Of a stretch of DNA of 64,000 nucleotides, positions 27,101 through 34,882 are shown one piece after another. The notes beneath the pieces were generated by a model. That model was not told where the DNA came from. It did no database searches and saw nothing but the letters and a program-made list of their open reading frames with translations. Numbering within the stretch: position 1 is the first letter of the stretch; every line of letters starts with the position of its first letter. A program made the translations under genes and the position numbers. The DNA is from Sulfobacillus thermotolerans (GTDB lineage: Bacteria; Bacillota; Sulfobacillia; Sulfobacillales; Sulfobacillaceae), in NCBI GenBank assembly GCA_002951815.1, contig CP019454.1, positions 2,356,001 through 2,420,000 of the forward strand. The letters are read 5' to 3'.

Positions 27101-27478
27101 CGCTGGACGGCGGGTGAGGAGCCAGGCGTTGAGTTATGGATTAAGCCTCCGGGGAAGAAACCAAGTACGATGACACTCTTGTCAGGAGGCGAAAAAGCCT
27201 TGGGCGGTATTGCTTGGCTGTTCGCATTGCTTGCTGTCCGCCCTTCGCCCTTTGTGGTTTTGGATGAAGTCGAGGCAGCCTTGGACGAGGCGAATGCGCA
27301 AAGAGTGGCACACTATATCAAAAACCATCATGGTACGACGCAATATGTGATTGTCACTCATCATAAATCAACGATGGTCATTGCTGATGGGTTATGGGGT
27401 GTTGCAGGCGACGGACAAGGTCGCAGTCGGTTAATTTCGGTGAAGCTCGATCAAAATGCTGCGGTGGCGGAAGGGTAG
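24116..27478 (+). CDS. smc: chromosome segregation protein SMC
   Basis: 1,120 residues, slightly shorter than many SMCs (near 1,180). The Walker A motif GPNGGGKS is at 31-38. Long coiled coils flank a hinge (roughly 490-660, around GIVGTVASVL). The signature LLSGGEKALGG and Walker B FVVLDEVEAALDEAN lie at the C-terminus. With ScpA/ScpB, not found in the window, it loops and compacts the chromosome. The start ATG 24116 (MHLSTISLYGFKSF) matches the family; longer in-frame starts add unrelated residues. An extended -10, TGGTACAAT (24061-24069), lies about 45 bases upstream. Confidence 0.95.
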   Translation: MHLSTISLYGFKSFGQDTRIVLSPGITVIVGPNGGGKSNVIDAIRWALGEQRVKELRAERWDDLLHVGGKGQRAKLAEVVLTFDNHDGEMEKWPEVLTVTRRYYLSGDSEYLLNGRTCRLKDVVDLFLDSGVGRFNYAVIGQGRVDEALLMKPRERLEQLEEAAGVSRYKVRRKETLQHLGDVQKNLMRLTDLMAEVRHQQELVHDEALREQAYLTMQHEHAALLARYQYTQYVKAMHDRHEWQTALDTIRTQRVLLQQETADVNKALQGVEEERVFVESQLAQQQERVRQLEQESFSLSAQLARLEAEWQGYQHESEGLQGQIRVVTEQMGTMGDEEGPSMDDLADAQKAWDMARQRLADYEHAVHVLRAQRDQAQTALEEAQRRLQQSERQLARVEGILQAQTTDQALAQLGHLEEERKTLHQALEANRRSLAQLAQSLKDPQARYAASEAEARRLQSESWELEARIKALRTMEQEQQAVPAPVRAVLRAAEQGQLSGIVGTVASVLDIAASYRLALDVAMGAAAHHLITETEHHARQVVEWLKAHKAGRVTLLPLDQIRPSLVPDRDQALEHQLGVHGWALAMVTFHPAFFPAISHVLGRVLVLESLTVAPAVGRQHQFRYKMVTLDGQVVLAGGAISGGSDRRQGPGVSERITPLANRLTHVKALYDRQEADRALAHQQVSQIREDMERIQAEDARIRLRLDQIEHLLAGLSGLGTHDPKVLAQDVKSVRSRVIAAEQNFQDVQAQWQEAAHRMSEAQALVLEAKQRHEILKHQWDLRERAVAEKMRITQQHGGMEARMHDIQTKLDVVHKALDDTRHKHEQTHAALSQQRERLAQDRATLTALGSRVSQLRARQAAMDAEERKIAQRMAYLEQQLAKSEARWDGYEAGAEEVLSDQELGPAKLRIEALQKEMDQVGPVQPGVFALYTQLGERLSYLENEYRDVQLAKDEVQATLEQIDRDVNTRLEETAGQVERAFQEACRALIGGEGGFRWTAGEEPGVELWIKPPGKKPSTMTLLSGGEKALGGIAWLFALLAVRPSPFVVLDEVEAALDEANAQRVAHYIKNHHGTTQYVIVTHHKSTMVIADGLWGVAGDGQGRSRLISVKLDQNAAVAEG

Positions 27479-27486
27479 GAGATGGC

Positions 27487-28401
27487 ATGGCCGGAATTTG
27501 GAATCGACTCAAAGAAGGAATGAGTCGAACGCGCAATAATTTGGGCGGACGTCTGCGCGCGTTGTTTCACGGGAAAGAGTGGGACGACAATCTATGGGAA
27601 GAGTTAGAAGAAATTTTGTATGAGGCAGATTTAGGTGTTGACACCATCGAATATCTGACGGCGGCTTTGCGTGAAGCTGTCCGCACCAGGCGCCCGCGGC
27701 ATGCGGATGACGTCATGGACCTCTTACGGGAAATTATGGTTGACCTATTTGATGTGCCTTCCGATCCGTCACTATTGGATCCCCAAAGACCCAGTATCTG
27801 GCTCATGGTCGGTGTAAATGGAACGGGTAAAACCACGACGGCCGGAAAGTTTGCGGCCTTAATGAAGCGCCAAGGATATCAGGTGATATTAGGGGCTGCT
27901 GATACCTTCCGGGCTGCCGCAGTGGAACAGCTGCAAGAATGGGGCGTGCGTTCCGGGGTCGAGGTGGTGCGGCAAGCGCCCGGCGCCGATTCTGCGGCTG
28001 TAGCCTATGACACGGTGCAAGCGGCTATTGCTCGGTCCAAAGATTTAGCGATCATTGATACCGCCGGCCGCCTGCATAACAAGACCAATTTAATGCAAGA
28101 GTTGCAAAAAGTGGTTCGGGTGATCCAACGAGAACGTCCGCAGGCACCTCACCAAGTGTGGCTGGTGATTGATGCGACCACAGGTCAAAATGGGCTAGCC
28201 CAAGCGCAAGTATTCTTAGAGGCGGTCAAGGTCACGGGCATTGTGTTAACGAAGCTGGATGGAACAGCGAAAGGCGGCATAGCGTTGTCCATCAAGCGCC
28301 AATTGGGATTGCCAATCCGCTTTGTGGGCGTGGGAGAAAAAGTGGAAGATTTGCTCCCGTTTGATGCAGACAGCTATGTGCGCGCGATCTTAGGCGATTG
28401 A
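27487..28401 (+). CDS. ftsY: signal recognition particle receptor FtsY
   Basis: 304 residues. A short form with no long acidic A domain; the N and G domains are complete. GTPase motifs are GVNGTGKTTTAGK (G1), DTFRAAAVEQL, DTAGRLHNK (G3), TKLDGTAKGG (G4) and GVGEKVEDL. It docks ribosomes carrying SRP (Ffh, encoded downstream) at the membrane. It begins 8 bases after smc. Its stop codon overlaps the -35 element of the following riboswitch promoter. Confidence 0.95.
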   Translation: MAGIWNRLKEGMSRTRNNLGGRLRALFHGKEWDDNLWEELEEILYEADLGVDTIEYLTAALREAVRTRRPRHADDVMDLLREIMVDLFDVPSDPSLLDPQRPSIWLMVGVNGTGKTTTAGKFAALMKRQGYQVILGAADTFRAAAVEQLQEWGVRSGVEVVRQAPGADSAAVAYDTVQAAIARSKDLAIIDTAGRLHNKTNLMQELQKVVRVIQRERPQAPHQVWLVIDATTGQNGLAQAQVFLEAVKVTGIVLTKLDGTAKGGIALSIKRQLGLPIRFVGVGEKVEDLLPFDADSYVRAILGD

Positions 28402-28427
28402 CGCGTACTTAAGACCGATCCTATACT
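28398..28427 (+). promoter_or_regulatory. sigma-A promoter of the c-di-AMP riboswitch operon
   Basis: TTGACG (28398-28403) and TATACT (28422-28427) are spaced by 18 bases. Transcription would begin near 28434, just before the riboswitch. Confidence 0.75.
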
Positions 28428-28444
28428 TAGAAGATACCTTGAAA

Positions 28445-28549
28445 ACGCCGAATTCTCAAGGAAGCGGAGGAACCAATTTCGATTTGGGGTGAATTGCGGT
28501 GCAACGGGCAGGCTCTGAGCCCGAACCCGACAGCTAACTTCGCAGGCGT
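28445..28549 (+). promoter_or_regulatory. cyclic-di-AMP riboswitch (ydaO/yuaA class)
   Basis: The conserved core of the ydaO motif is present in order: ACGCCGAATTCTCAAGG, GCGGAGGAACCAATTT, TTGGGGTGAATT, CCGAACCCGACAGCTAAC and TTCGCAGGCGT. P1 forms between ACGCC (28445-28449) and GGCGT (28545-28549). Members of this class bind cyclic di-AMP and usually switch off genes for potassium uptake, osmolytes or cell-wall hydrolases. Here the downstream genes are a glycosyltransferase and a sugar-phosphate phosphatase. Recognised by eye, not by covariance model. Confidence 0.9.
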
Positions 28550-28582
28550 AGGGGGCTCAAGGTTAAGACATGGTATCTCTCG

Positions 28583-28611
28583 TTCCCCCCGGGAAATTAG
28601 GGGGGTTTTTC
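28583..28611 (+). terminator. riboswitch-linked terminator
   Basis: CCCCCC (28585-28590) pairs with GGGGGG (28600-28605), followed by five Ts. The GGGGG at 28551-28555, next to the riboswitch P1, could pair with the same C-run as an antiterminator. This gives a plausible ligand-induced termination switch. Confidence 0.8.
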
Positions 28612-28646
28612 TTGCCCTCCGTGATGAGGGAGGTGTCCACAAGGTG

Positions 28647-29870
28647 ATGAAAAGAGTTTTGCAGTTGTCTATGCGGGCCGATCCCTTAAATCCGTTGGAT
28701 GGTGGGGAGACAGGTGGTCAGCAAGTCCTAGTACGCCAAATGGGCAGGAATTTGCAACATTTAGGTTACGCGGTCGATGTGATGACGGTGCGTCAACGTC
28801 AAGAAGTGGCGGAACGCTCGTCCTTTGGGCATTTAGGACAAGTGATACGACTCACCGGATGGGAAGATCGGGTCTGGTCGGATGATCAATGGCATAATGT
28901 GCGGGACCAATTAGTGGATCAGGTCTTGACATGGGTCAACGATCAGCACCGGGAATATTACGCCATTCACAGCCATTTTTGGATTTCGGGCATGGTCGCG
29001 CAAAAGGTGGCGGAAGTGCTCCAAGTGCCTTGGATTCATTCGCCCTATAAAATGGCAGAGTGGACGAGGCGCCCGGGCGACCGTATTTCACCGGTACGGA
29101 TGCAATGGGAGCGGCAGTTGTTGACGCAAGCCCAGGCCATTGTAGTGCCATACTTAGAAGAGAGCGAAATGATTCATCAAACAGCTCCTGATGTCCCTTT
29201 GTACGTGGTCTCTCCTGGGGTTGACATTACCAATTTTTTTGTTCGTGACGCGGGGCCCTTGCTCCGGGGACTAGGCCTCTATCGTCCGCCTTTGCTCTAC
29301 GTTGGCCGGTTAGAAGAAGGGCGGGGGATAAAAGAGGTGCTGGAGGTCATGGGACAGCATCCATTACCCGACGATTTGACCTTATTAGTGGTAGGAGGAA
29401 GCCCGGGTGAGGTTCTAGGAGGGCTCCCCACCAATCCGACCTTAGCCGAATTAGCGCGCCCTTTAGGCAAACACATTCGGTTCCTCGGTCCCACACCGCA
29501 TCATGCCATTGCTATCTATATGGGATCGGCTGCGGCGCTGATTGCCCCCAATCAAGGGCCCACATTGGGAATGGCCGTGGTAGAAGCCATGGCCTCCGGC
29601 TGCCCGGTCATTGGGACGAATGTGCCGGGTGTTCAAGATTGGATCGAGTCCGGATTCAACGGGATTTTGATTGACCGTACACGTATTGACCAGTTGTGGG
29701 AGGCCGCGTTACAGTTGTGGAATAACCCAAGCCAGGCGCGGCAATGGGGATTGAACGGCCAAGAAATGGTTCAACGCCATCATACGGTGAATCATATGGC
29801 CCAAAGACTCCAAACGGTCTATGAGGAGGTGGCGTCCAGTGGCCACCATGAAACGAGTGTTGGCTACTGA
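28647..29870 (+). CDS. GT4-type glycosyltransferase, sucrose-phosphate-synthase-like
   Basis: 407 residues of the GT-B/GT4 fold. The N-terminal nucleotide-sugar enzyme hallmark GGETGGQQVLVRQMGRNL, followed by HSHFWISGMVA, is shared with sucrose-phosphate synthases and close relatives. PGVDITNFF and the C-terminal EX7E motif (VVEAMASGCPVIGTN) are present. The next gene encodes a sucrose-phosphatase-like HAD enzyme, overlapping by 32 bases, so together they probably make a glucoside such as sucrose. ATG 28647 (or GTG 28644) follows the riboswitch leader. The acceptor is not determined. Confidence 0.8.
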   Translation: MKRVLQLSMRADPLNPLDGGETGGQQVLVRQMGRNLQHLGYAVDVMTVRQRQEVAERSSFGHLGQVIRLTGWEDRVWSDDQWHNVRDQLVDQVLTWVNDQHREYYAIHSHFWISGMVAQKVAEVLQVPWIHSPYKMAEWTRRPGDRISPVRMQWERQLLTQAQAIVVPYLEESEMIHQTAPDVPLYVVSPGVDITNFFVRDAGPLLRGLGLYRPPLLYVGRLEEGRGIKEVLEVMGQHPLPDDLTLLVVGGSPGEVLGGLPTNPTLAELARPLGKHIRFLGPTPHHAIAIYMGSAAALIAPNQGPTLGMAVVEAMASGCPVIGTNVPGVQDWIESGFNGILIDRTRIDQLWEAALQLWNNPSQARQWGLNGQEMVQRHHTVNHMAQRLQTVYEEVASSGHHETSVGY

Positions 29871-30549
29871 TATTGATGGCACATTAATTGGACACGGTGG
29901 CGAGCAAGCGGTTCGCGACTATCTCATGGAGCACCCCGAATTAGGTGTGATTTATCTAACAGGCCGCACCTTGAGCAACGCGCATGCGATCATCTGCCGA
30001 TATGGCTTTCCGACCCCCTTGGCGATTGCGACGGACGTTGGCGCTGATATTTTTTGGGGACCGAATTTGGAAGCGGACGAGGTCTGGGCTTTTGAACAGC
30101 GCCGCCATTGGTCGCCGCGCCGACTGCGTTCGGCCTTGAGCGAAGTATCGGGCGTGATTTACCGAGGGCGGAGTTCTCATTGGCGAATTGCCTTCGAATT
30201 GGAGGATCCGCAGTTGTTAACGCGGGTGCAACAATGTTTGACCGAACACCACTTGCTGGTGCGCACGCTGTGGTACCCTGAAGAACTGCGCCTCGACATT
30301 TTACCCTGTACCGCGTTAAAGAGTCGTGCATTGCAATATATTTTGCGAAGAATCAGGGTGAAGTCCGAAAATTGTTTTGTTGCCGGGGATGCCGAAAATG
30401 ATGGCGATATGTTAAATGGGCATTATCCGGGCGTCCTTGTGGCCAATGGCGAACCTCGGGTCCGCGAATGTTTGCCCGAATGGATTATTCGCTCCCAATA
30501 TCCCGGCGCGTTTGGGGTGCTAGATGCCCTGCGCCAATGGATGTCCTGA
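29839..30549 (+). CDS. HAD hydrolase, sucrose-phosphate-phosphatase-like
   Basis: 236 residues. HAD motifs: LATDIDGTLIG (nucleophile Asp), the threonine-bearing YLTGRTLS, a basic residue in the cap/core junction (ALKSRAL) and GDAENDGDML. The TDVGADIFW segment resembles the TSVGTEIYY block of sucrose-6-phosphate phosphatases. It should remove phosphate from the product of the adjoining glycosyltransferase. Mannosylglycerate- or glucosylglycerate-type phosphatases are alternatives. GTG 29839 has AGGAGGTGG 6 bases ahead; ATG 29848 is also possible. Confidence 0.78.
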   Translation: MATMKRVLATDIDGTLIGHGGEQAVRDYLMEHPELGVIYLTGRTLSNAHAIICRYGFPTPLAIATDVGADIFWGPNLEADEVWAFEQRRHWSPRRLRSALSEVSGVIYRGRSSHWRIAFELEDPQLLTRVQQCLTEHHLLVRTLWYPEELRLDILPCTALKSRALQYILRRIRVKSENCFVAGDAENDGDMLNGHYPGVLVANGEPRVRECLPEWIIRSQYPGAFGVLDALRQWMS

Positions 30550-30557
30550 GGGCGCCG

Positions 30558-30586
30558 TTGACAAGAGTCCCCCTTATGCGTATGAT
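30558..30586 (+). promoter_or_regulatory. sigma-A promoter of ylxM-ffh
   Basis: TTGACA (30558-30563) and TATGAT (30581-30586) with a 17-base spacer, 50 bases upstream of the ylxM start. It separates the SRP genes from the riboswitch-controlled pair. Confidence 0.8.
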
Positions 30587-30636
30587 ATGACAGTCTGTTA
30601 AGTAATAATGCTTTACAGGTGCAAGGCGGTGGTGAG

Positions 30637-30993
30637 ATGCAGCGACCAGACCGAGAACGCGCCAATCTCCTCTTCGATTACTATGGGGCTTTGCTCACCG
30701 AGCACCAACAAGAGGTGTGGCGACTGTATTATGTGGAAGACTGGTCGTTGATGGAGATTGCAGACGCTCACCACGTGACGCGGACGGCTATCCATGATTT
30801 GCTAAACCGCACGGCCAAAAGTCTGGAGATGTTTGAAGCGGCATTGCATTTAGTGGAACATCGGCACCATCAAATTCGCCTGCTTGAACACCTCCGGCAG
30901 GCTATTGAAGCGGCACCGGCTGGAACATGGCAAGATCAAGCATTACACTGGATTGCCGAATTGGCGGGAGAGGAGGACCGAGGCGATGTTTGA
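30637..30993 (+). CDS. ylxM: YlxM/p13 family SRP-associated HTH protein
   Basis: 118 residues. YlxM is a small DNA-binding-like protein almost always encoded before ffh; in streptococci it modulates SRP activity. The sigma-factor region-4-like helix-turn-helix is seen as LTEHQQEVWRLYYVEDWSL and SLMEIADAHHVTRTAI. GTG 30619 is an alternative start; ATG 30637 is preferred for the GGTGGTGAG ahead of it. It overlaps the ffh start by 8 bases. Confidence 0.88.
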   Translation: MQRPDRERANLLFDYYGALLTEHQQEVWRLYYVEDWSLMEIADAHHVTRTAIHDLLNRTAKSLEMFEAALHLVEHRHHQIRLLEHLRQAIEAAPAGTWQDQALHWIAELAGEEDRGDV

Positions 30994-32326
30994 CAATTTG
31001 ACCGAAAAGCTGCAAGCCACGTTTAAGCGGATGCGTAGTCAAGGCCGATTGACGGCGGACGATGTCCGTGAAGGGCTACGGGATGTACGCTTTGCGTTGC
31101 TGGAAGCGGACGTGAATTTCAAAGTGGTCAAAGAATTTCTAAGCCAGGTTGAAGAAGAAGCGGTGGGTCAAGATGTGTTGGACAGCCTCACTCCGGCTCA
31201 AGGGGTGGTGCGTATTGTTCGCGACCATCTGACAACCCTGATGGGCGGTCAAGTTGAGCGCATCAAAATGGCCTCCAATCCACCAACGGTCATCTACCTC
31301 GTGGGCCTTCAAGGTTCCGGAAAAACCACCACCACGGCAAAATTGGCGAAGATGTTAAAGCAGCAAGGCCGCCAGCCCCTTATGGTGGCGGCGGACATCT
31401 ACCGCCCGGCGGCTGTGGACCAATTGCAGGCCTTAGGTCAACAAATTGATGTCCCCGTGGTGTTTTCGCCGGGCTTGTCACCGGTTCAGCTGGCGCAAGA
31501 AGGGTGGCAAAAAAGTCGCCAACTTGCCAAAGACGTTGTCTTAGTGGACACGGCGGGCCGACTTCACGTGGACGAGACGCTCATGACCGAATTGGTTGAG
31601 ATGCATGAGGCATTGCCCGCCCATGAGACCTTGCTGGTTGTCGATGCTATGACCGGTCAAGACGCGGTTCGCGTCGCTTCGGCATTTAAGGAAAAGTTGC
31701 CATTGACGGGCGTTGTGCTAACGAAGCTTGATGGGGATGCCCGAGGAGGGGCTGCGTTATCCATTCGGCAAGTCACGGGGCTTCCCATTAAATTGGTTGG
31801 TTCCGGTGAAAAAGTGGATGCGCTCGAGCCCTTTCAACCCGACCGCATGGCGTCTCGCATTTTGGGCATGGGTGACGTCTTGACCCTCATTGAAAAGGCC
31901 GAACAATCGCTGGACAAAGACGAAATTGAGGAACGTGCCAAGCGTATTGGCACGAAGGACTTTAATTTCGAAGATTTCCAAGCGATGTTAGGCCAGGTGA
32001 AGAAGCTGGGGCCGCTGTCCAAAGTCATGGAAATGTTGCCCGGCATGGGGGCTCTGAACAAATACAAAGACCAAGTCGATGATAAAGGGGTGGACCGTGT
32101 GGAAGCGATTATCAATTCCATGACCATCCAGGAACGCCGCAAACCGGATATCATCGACGGCAGCCGGCGTCTTCGCATTGCCAAAGGCAGCGGGACCACG
32201 GTGCAAGAGGTCAATCGGTTGTTAAAACAGTTTAACGATATGCGCAAATTGATGAAGCAGATGAAAGCGGGCAAGAAACGGGGCATGCCTAAATTGCCCT
32301 TGAAAGGATTTCCCGATCTGCATTAA
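30986..32326 (+). CDS. ffh: signal recognition particle protein Ffh (SRP54)
   Basis: 446 residues. The N domain (1-85), a G domain with GLQGSGKTTTTAKLA, DIYRPAAVDQL, DTAGRLHVD and TKLDGDARGGAAL, and the methionine-rich M domain (about 300-446, ending LMKQMKAGKKRGMPKLP) are complete. It binds 4.5S/scRNA and signal peptides and pairs with FtsY. ATG 30986 lies within the 3' end of ylxM after GAGGACCGAGG. The SRP RNA gene is not in the window. Confidence 0.96.
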   Translation: MFDNLTEKLQATFKRMRSQGRLTADDVREGLRDVRFALLEADVNFKVVKEFLSQVEEEAVGQDVLDSLTPAQGVVRIVRDHLTTLMGGQVERIKMASNPPTVIYLVGLQGSGKTTTTAKLAKMLKQQGRQPLMVAADIYRPAAVDQLQALGQQIDVPVVFSPGLSPVQLAQEGWQKSRQLAKDVVLVDTAGRLHVDETLMTELVEMHEALPAHETLLVVDAMTGQDAVRVASAFKEKLPLTGVVLTKLDGDARGGAALSIRQVTGLPIKLVGSGEKVDALEPFQPDRMASRILGMGDVLTLIEKAEQSLDKDEIEERAKRIGTKDFNFEDFQAMLGQVKKLGPLSKVMEMLPGMGALNKYKDQVDDKGVDRVEAIINSMTIQERRKPDIIDGSRRLRIAKGSGTTVQEVNRLLKQFNDMRKLMKQMKAGKKRGMPKLPLKGFPDLH

Positions 32327-32386
32327 TTCGTTTGAGCACATCGATCAGAATCCCCCAGGGGACCCCTAGGAAAGGAGGGAATACGA

Positions 32387-32674
32387 TTGGTAAAGATTCG
32401 ATTGCGCCGGATGGGAGCCAAAAAGCATCCTTTTTATCGTGTAGTGGTTGCCGATGCGCGTTCGCCGCGGGATGGTAAGTTCTTGGACGAAATTGGGTAC
32501 TATGATCCTACCAAAGATCCTGCTGTTGTCAAAATTGACGAAGAAAAAGCCCAACGGTGGATTGCTAATGGCGCTCAGCCCACGGACACGACGCGCTCGT
32601 TGTTACGGCAGGCGGGCATTTTGAAGTCCATACATGAGGCGAAACAGGCCAAAAAACATGAGAAAAACGCGTAG
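32387..32674 (+). CDS. rpsP: 30S ribosomal protein S16
   Basis: 95 residues. The S16 opening [22 protein letters not shown] (in part) and the [16 protein letters not shown] block are complete. The start is a TTG at 32387, 8 bases after AAAGGAGGG. Weak start codons are uncommon for ribosomal proteins but rplS below also has one. The KH-domain gene usually found between rpsP and rimM is absent; rimM overlaps instead. Confidence 0.95.
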   Translation: MVKIRLRRMGAKKHPFYRVVVADARSPRDGKFLDEIGYYDPTKDPAVVKIDEEKAQRWIANGAQPTDTTRSLLRQAGILKSIHEAKQAKKHEKNA

Positions 32675-33197
32675 TCGTAAGTGGGATGATTTTGTAAGCG
32701 TCGGGGAAGTCACGGCGCCGCATGGGATTCACGGGGAACTTCGGGTGTATCCGACAACCGACTTTCCGGAACGCTTGTTGTCACGGAAAACGGTATGGAT
32801 TGATGGCCTCATAGGTCCCCAAGACGTAGTGCGTGTCACGCCGCGCCCGCCTCTCGTGATTATGCAATTGCGCACGGTGGCCACCAGGGAGCAAGCGGAA
32901 CTCTTGCGCGGAGCGGGTTTATATGTGCCTATTGACTCCTTGCCTACATTGGGCAACCAAGAATACTATTGGTTTCAGCTCGAAGGCCTGGAAGTACGGG
33001 ATTATCACAATCATACCCGGATTGGCGTTATCCAGCAGGTGATTCGTACAGGCGGCAATCAGGATGTGTTTGAAGTCGCTCGCGACGAGGGGGCTCCGCT
33101 TTTGGTCCCAGCCCTGAAATCCGTGGTGAAACGTGTGGACTTGGATATGGGGATTATGGAAGTGGACGTGCCGGCAGGGCTTGAGGATCTCTCGTAA
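32658..33197 (+). CDS. rimM: ribosome maturation factor RimM
   Basis: About 179 residues. RimM assists 30S head assembly, binding S19. The N-terminal barrel opens [18 protein letters not shown], and the PRC-barrel follows with [11 protein letters not shown] and [23 protein letters not shown] (in part). The start is uncertain (ATG 32658 or ATG 32634, both inside rpsP). The last base of its stop codon region touches the trmD ATG. Confidence 0.93.
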   Translation: MRKTRSRKWDDFVSVGEVTAPHGIHGELRVYPTTDFPERLLSRKTVWIDGLIGPQDVVRVTPRPPLVIMQLRTVATREQAELLRGAGLYVPIDSLPTLGNQEYYWFQLEGLEVRDYHNHTRIGVIQQVIRTGGNQDVFEVARDEGAPLLVPALKSVVKRVDLDMGIMEVDVPAGLEDLS

Positions 33198-33874
33198 TGG
33201 TGATCCAAGTCGTCACGTTATTTCCGGAAATGTTTGAAGGCCCCATGACCGCCAGCATTGTGCGACGCGCTCAAGATCGTGGCCTCGTGGATATTCGCCG
33301 GGTGCCTTTAAGGTGGTTTGGAGTGGGGCCGCACCGGGTGACCGATGACTATCCGTTTGGTGGTAACATTGGCATGTTGCTTCGGGCAGATGTCGTCGTG
33401 CCGGCAGTGGAATGGGCCACAGTGCATCATGCTGCGGCGCCGACGGTCCTGGTCACATCAGCCCAAGGGCGTCGTTTTGATCAAACCATGGCTCGTGAAT
33501 TAGCCCAGCTTGAACATCTGATTATCGTGGCGGGACATTACGAAGGCATTGACGAACGCGCGATCCATATGGTGCACGGCCAAGAGGTTTCCATTGGAGA
33601 CGTGGTGTTGACGGGTGGAGAAATTCCGGCCATGGTTATGATTGATGCGATTGTGCGGTTGTTACCGGGCGCCTTAGGTGCTGACGAAGGAGCATGGCAA
33701 GAATCCTTTAGCGGTGCTGGAGGATTAGAAGGCCCACAGTATACCCGGCCGCGCGTGTTTCGGGATCAGGCGGTTCCGGACGTGTTGTTATCGGGTGACC
33801 ATGCTAAAATTGCCAAGTGGCAGTCTGAGCAAGCCCGGCGGAGAACCGCCGAGCGCCGTCCCGATTTGTTGTAG
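33197..33874 (+). CDS. trmD: tRNA (guanine37-N1)-methyltransferase
   Basis: 225 residues. TrmD methylates G37 of tRNAs with a G36, preventing frameshifts. The SPOUT-fold knot is seen in AGHYEGIDERA and SIGDVVLTGGEIPAMVMIDA; the opening VVTLFPEMFEGP and DDYPFGGN are typical. The GLEGPQYTRP segment is conserved near the C-terminus. It overlaps rimM by one base. Confidence 0.96.
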   Translation: MVIQVVTLFPEMFEGPMTASIVRRAQDRGLVDIRRVPLRWFGVGPHRVTDDYPFGGNIGMLLRADVVVPAVEWATVHHAAAPTVLVTSAQGRRFDQTMARELAQLEHLIIVAGHYEGIDERAIHMVHGQEVSIGDVVLTGGEIPAMVMIDAIVRLLPGALGADEGAWQESFSGAGGLEGPQYTRPRVFRDQAVPDVLLSGDHAKIAKWQSEQARRRTAERRPDLL

Positions 33875-33880
33875 GGCCGT

Positions 33881-33909
33881 TTGCGACGCTATGCTTCGGA
33901 TGATATAAT
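33881..33909 (+). promoter_or_regulatory. sigma-A promoter of rplS
   Basis: TTGCGA (33881-33886), a 17-base spacer and TATAAT (33904-33909), preceded by TGA as an extended -10. It lies just after the trmD stop codon and 31 bases before rplS. Confidence 0.8.
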
Positions 33910-33939
33910 GTCATTTGGCCCGTAAAGGGGGGAAAAATA

Positions 33940-34281
33940 TTGGATTACATTCGATTGTTAGAAGAAGAGCAAATGAAACCGGATCTTCCCGCGTTTCGCC
34001 CAGGCGACACCGTGCGTGTTGCGGTAAAGATTCGCGAAGGTAACCGTGAACGTGTGCAGAATTTTGAGGGTGTCGTCATTGGCATCAAAGGGTCGGGATT
34101 GTCCAAGACGTTCATTGTGCGTCGTGTCAGCTATGGGGTCGGCGTTGAACGGACCTTTTTACTCCATTCCCCGCGGCTTGAATCCATTCAGGTCGTGCGG
34201 CGTGGGAAAGTACGCCGAGCGAAGTTGTATTATTTGAGGAAGTTGCGCGGCAAAGCAGCCCGAATTAAAGAACGGCGCTAA
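33940..34281 (+). CDS. rplS: 50S ribosomal protein L19
   Basis: 113 residues. The family blocks [20 protein letters not shown] and [15 protein letters not shown] are present, as are [13 protein letters not shown] and the basic C-terminus [17 protein letters not shown]. The start is TTG 33940, after AAAGGGGGG; no other codon nearby fits the alignment. It has its own promoter. Confidence 0.95.
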   Translation: MDYIRLLEEEQMKPDLPAFRPGDTVRVAVKIREGNRERVQNFEGVVIGIKGSGLSKTFIVRRVSYGVGVERTFLLHSPRLESIQVVRRGKVRRAKLYYLRKLRGKAARIKERR

Positions 34282-34347
34282 TTTGTGGCGAAGGCACTCA
34301 TTTCCGGGTGTCTTCGCTATCTTTATAGGCTTTGGGGGGCTGTGATC

Positions 34348-34866
34348 GTGACCAAGGAACGCCGCAAGGGCTATTGGGAAGTTATCGAGACGATCGTGAT
34401 AGCCGTGGTTTTGGCCTTCCTCATACGGACGTTTGTATTTGAATCCTATGAGGTCGAAGGGATCTCGATGTTGCCCACTTTACATACCGGTGAACGGGTG
34501 TTGGTGAACAAACTCATTTACGATTTTGAAACCCCGAAGACGGGACAAATTATTGTCTTTCGCTCGCCCGTGATCAAAAGCCAAGATTGGATTAAACGGG
34601 TGATTGGAGTGCCCGGGGATACGATTAGCGTGGAGAATAACGTCGTCTATATTAATGGTCATCGTTACCATGAACCCTTTTTGAAATACCGCACTTCCAT
34701 GAATGTCCCCCCTACGAAGGTTCCGCCGGGGTATTTATGGGTTGAGGGCGACAACCGCCCCAAGAGCTATGACAGTCGGTATTTTGGGCTCTTGCCCATG
34801 AAAAATGTTAAAGGCCAGGCGTTTGTGGTGTGGTGGCCTTTAAGTGATTTCCATCTTTTGCATTGA
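34348..34866 (+). CDS. lepB: type I signal peptidase
   Basis: About 172 residues. The enzyme removes signal peptides at the outer membrane face. One N-terminal anchor helix (about 10-30) is followed by the catalytic Ser in EGISMLPTL and the catalytic Lys in WIKRVIGVPGD, then GDNRPKSYDSRYFG. GTG 34348 is 8 bases after GGGGGG; GTG 34342 is also possible. It lies between rplS and rbgA, as in Bacillus relatives. Confidence 0.92.
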   Translation: MTKERRKGYWEVIETIVIAVVLAFLIRTFVFESYEVEGISMLPTLHTGERVLVNKLIYDFETPKTGQIIVFRSPVIKSQDWIKRVIGVPGDTISVENNVVYINGHRYHEPFLKYRTSMNVPPTKVPPGYLWVEGDNRPKSYDSRYFGLLPMKNVKGQAFVVWWPLSDFHLLH

Positions 34867-34882
34867 ACTGAAAGGAAGCGCT

